25,487 nt of DNA from Theristus sp. LFF4_11 (taxonomy: Eukaryota; Nematoda; Chromadorea; Monhysterida; Xyalidae): NCBI GenBank assembly GCA_030248135.1, contig JASANC010005170.1, positions 1-25,487 on the forward strand, given 5' to 3'. The translations under genes were made by a program, and so were the position numbers. Positions 23,501 through 25,487 of the stretch are shown in pieces; position 1 is the first letter of the stretch, and the number at the start of each line of letters is the position of its first letter. The notes under the pieces were generated by a model. It saw nothing but the letters and a program-made list of their open reading frames with translations, had not been told where the DNA came from and searched no databases.

Positions 23501-25426
23501 TTTTACAAACAACACAGCTGGCTTTTATTTTAGAAATTATTGCTTTATAATCTGACAAAATGATGAAAAAATTAGATTGACCATTCTCCATGCCGACGAA
23601 ATAGAGAGATTGGGAGAGACAGGAAAACAGTACAAACTTTATTCTTAAATTCACACGATGGATGAGTTTTCTCAACTGAAATTGCCTCAAAACGCAGGAA
23701 TTAACGTGAAAATATGTACTACAAACCAGAGAAAAAAGTGTCGACTTTTTGCCAAATTCCACACTGGATGGACCGGGGGGGGGAAAAAAAACTGTACTTT
23801 TGTGTTGGTTTTTGGCGGTTCCTTTTGCATCACTGAAAAACATCCGCCTTCAACATTGCAAAATGTCACGCGCGGTTTTGGTGTGGTTTTTTTGTTTTTT
23901 TCTGAAGGAATTTGGGGCGGGGGTGTTTGTGTTTTCTTTGGGGGAGGGGCGAGGGGGAAGGTGATGACAGACAGCACTATTTGGGATTACCTGCACTCGA
24001 AATCCGATTTCCACTAACGTCACGCACAGAATATGGTTTAACGCTGCAATTGAAAACTGAAAGTCTTGCACCTACCCAGTGTACTAGAATATTTTTTCCT
24101 GACAAACAATCGACAGTCAAAATCAAACCACAAAATATAAAGGAAAATTGTATCTGAAAGTGCATTCTATTTCCAATTGACAAGCGTTTTAAATGAGTTT
24201 CAAAAATCCAGTTCAAGCTTGGTTGGTGCGCGCACACAAGAACTTCAACTGGGTAAAAACAATTTTGTCATGTACTGTAGCTAAGCAACAGCTACACAGT
24301 GAGGTCTTGAACCGGGTCTGCTGGCGGATACGGACGCAAGTTGACAATTCGAATATCACGTGATACGTAAAAACGATGAAAAGTGAAACATAAACTGGGT
24401 GGGTTGTCATTCATGACCCATGAGACTAAAAGAGGTGAGAAACAACACAACCACAACGCAATTCAGACAGAGAACGAATGAAAACCGAGTTCTGCAATCA
24501 GCATCTACATAGGAGACACCGAATCCAGTAATGTTGATTGGGTTATCCAAATATTATTTTTTCTTCAAGACCTGCGACTCAATGCGGTTAGCAGACGTGG
24601 AAAGGAAACTAGTTTCAATCTTTAAGTGGTAATGATAGCCAAAGTGACCCGCCCTTATTTAGGGGACTCGGTCACTCGAGGTCACTTTACCAATTTTGAA
24701 TTCCCGCGTTATGCATGAGACTGCATGCGCGCAGAGTCTCGGGACCAAAATAAAAAAGATATTATCGTCATTACAGAACCTAAACTCTTCCAAAACGGTT
24801 TTTCAGTTATCTCTGAAGATCTGCCAATAACAGAATTTTGCACTCTTATCCTACAGAAAATTCATCTCGTTTACGCCTACGAAGCAAAAATAGCAAAGAG
24901 GCAAAAGCTACCTAAGTTATAGTGACTAGAGAATTTATGAAGACGTGTCCAAAACGTAGGTCGAGTCAAAAGACGCAATGAGTATTAAGAAATTTCGACG
25001 CTTACGCTGTTTAAAAACGAGAACTTATACAAAATCGCCAAAGATTCAGTCTCATATAAAAGGAGATGGACAAAACTTCCTAAAGTTACAGTCAGAACTT
25101 TAAAAAATATGCAGTAATGTGTGAAACACACATTGAGCGGATCCCATCCAGCTGGTTAGACCTTTCAGTTAACCAAGCTCAAAAGAAAATAATCAGCTTG
25201 CCAGATACACATGCCACAATACACATTGTATAATTTTTATAGGTTTGAATTGCAGATTGCCTCAGAAGGTTGTGATTGATTTTTGGTTTTCAGTTTGACT
25301 ACACATTAGTTCATCATATGTTCATTAGTGCAGTGCAGAAAAAAAAACGTTTGTTAACATGCCTCAGCAATCTATCGTCTCGACAAATCGCCGGTGGCGG
25401 TGGGTATAACATGATTGCACAGATTG
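23501..25426. other. Non-coding right flank
   Basis: No convincing gene. G-rich patches occur at 23769-23780 and 23914-23961. Small foldbacks lie at 24641-24688 (AAAGTGACC with GGTCACTTT) and 25116-25134 (AATGTGTG-AAA-CACACATT). The sequence around 24898-25100 has two loosely similar stretches (CAAAAGCTACCTAAGTTA and CAAAACTTCCTAAAGTTA), which hint at an old duplicated repeat. A 65-codon frame at 24725 has no recognisable domain. Confidence 0.4.
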
Positions 25427-25487
25427 TCACCCTCGTGGCCTGGTGGTAGTGCGTTAGACTACAGTTCGTGCACTCGGGGGATCGAGC
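25427..25487 (+). tRNA. tRNA-like sequence or SINE head, truncated by the window end
   Basis: TGGCCTGGTGG at 25436-25446 fits the polymerase III A box, and GGGATCGAGC at the very end fits the start of a B box at a tRNA-like distance. The D and anticodon stems do not pair well in what is visible, so a tRNA-derived SINE or a tRNA pseudogene is more likely than a working tRNA. I cannot assign an anticodon. Confidence 0.3.

Noticed and set aside
23016..23555. 179-codon plus-strand frame rich in Val/Ala
   Set aside because: It mirrors the minus-strand frame. Its hydrophobic Val/Ala runs come from translating GTT/GTG repeats in the antisense direction, with no recognisable domain.
24725..24922. 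65-codon plus-strand frame near the right end
   Set aside because: Ordinary composition, no recognisable motif and no flanking splice signals that support a gene.

Overview
The window is animal nuclear DNA, most likely from a nematode. Coding sequence is split into many short, relatively GC-rich exons by AT-rich introns that nearly all end in CAG. The window carries a 376-residue actin of metazoan type, a RAL-family small GTPase, and a large secreted or surface protein whose repeated 12-cysteine unit looks like the nematode-expanded DUF19/T20D4.11-like fold. The nematode call rests on that domain and on general gene style; another ecdysozoan cannot be excluded.

Layout. (1) 489-8732, plus strand: a 23-exon gene that I reassembled by joining exons with matching phase. 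It predicts about 1,614 residues: signal peptide, one LDL-receptor class A module, a Pro/Thr/Ala linker with an acidic Tyr cluster, seven tandem 12-Cys units, Pro-Glu linkers, a small six-Cys module and a C-terminal hydrophobic anchor. Cysteine spacing is regular enough to settle several doubtful splice sites. (2) 8752-9017: a MITE-like element just after its stop codon. (3) 9018-14115: about 5 kb without a convincing gene. It holds five copies of a STAT-type 9-mer, a short minisatellite, a complete non-autonomous hAT-like element with perfect 8-bp target duplications, and a telomere-like hexamer run. (4) 14116-17430, plus strand: a complete nine-exon actin gene. (5) 19121-20726, minus strand: a complete six-exon RAL GTPase, whose first exon stays open for a further 114 codons upstream. 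(6) 21069-25487: mostly non-coding, with a G-rich MITE, a possible minus-strand first exon encoding a Cys run, G-rich patches, and a tRNA-like sequence cut by the window end.

The three main genes do not form a pathway. Actin and RAL are conserved intracellular proteins (cytoskeleton; exocyst and vesicle signalling). The first gene is an extracellular protein of unknown role. Actin and RAL converge, with their 3' ends facing across about 1.7 kb.

The two points most worth a second look are the seven-unit cysteine protein and the splice donors. A pyrimidine follows GT at 19 of 35 reconstructed introns, including several in actin and RAL where the protein sequence fixes the junction.
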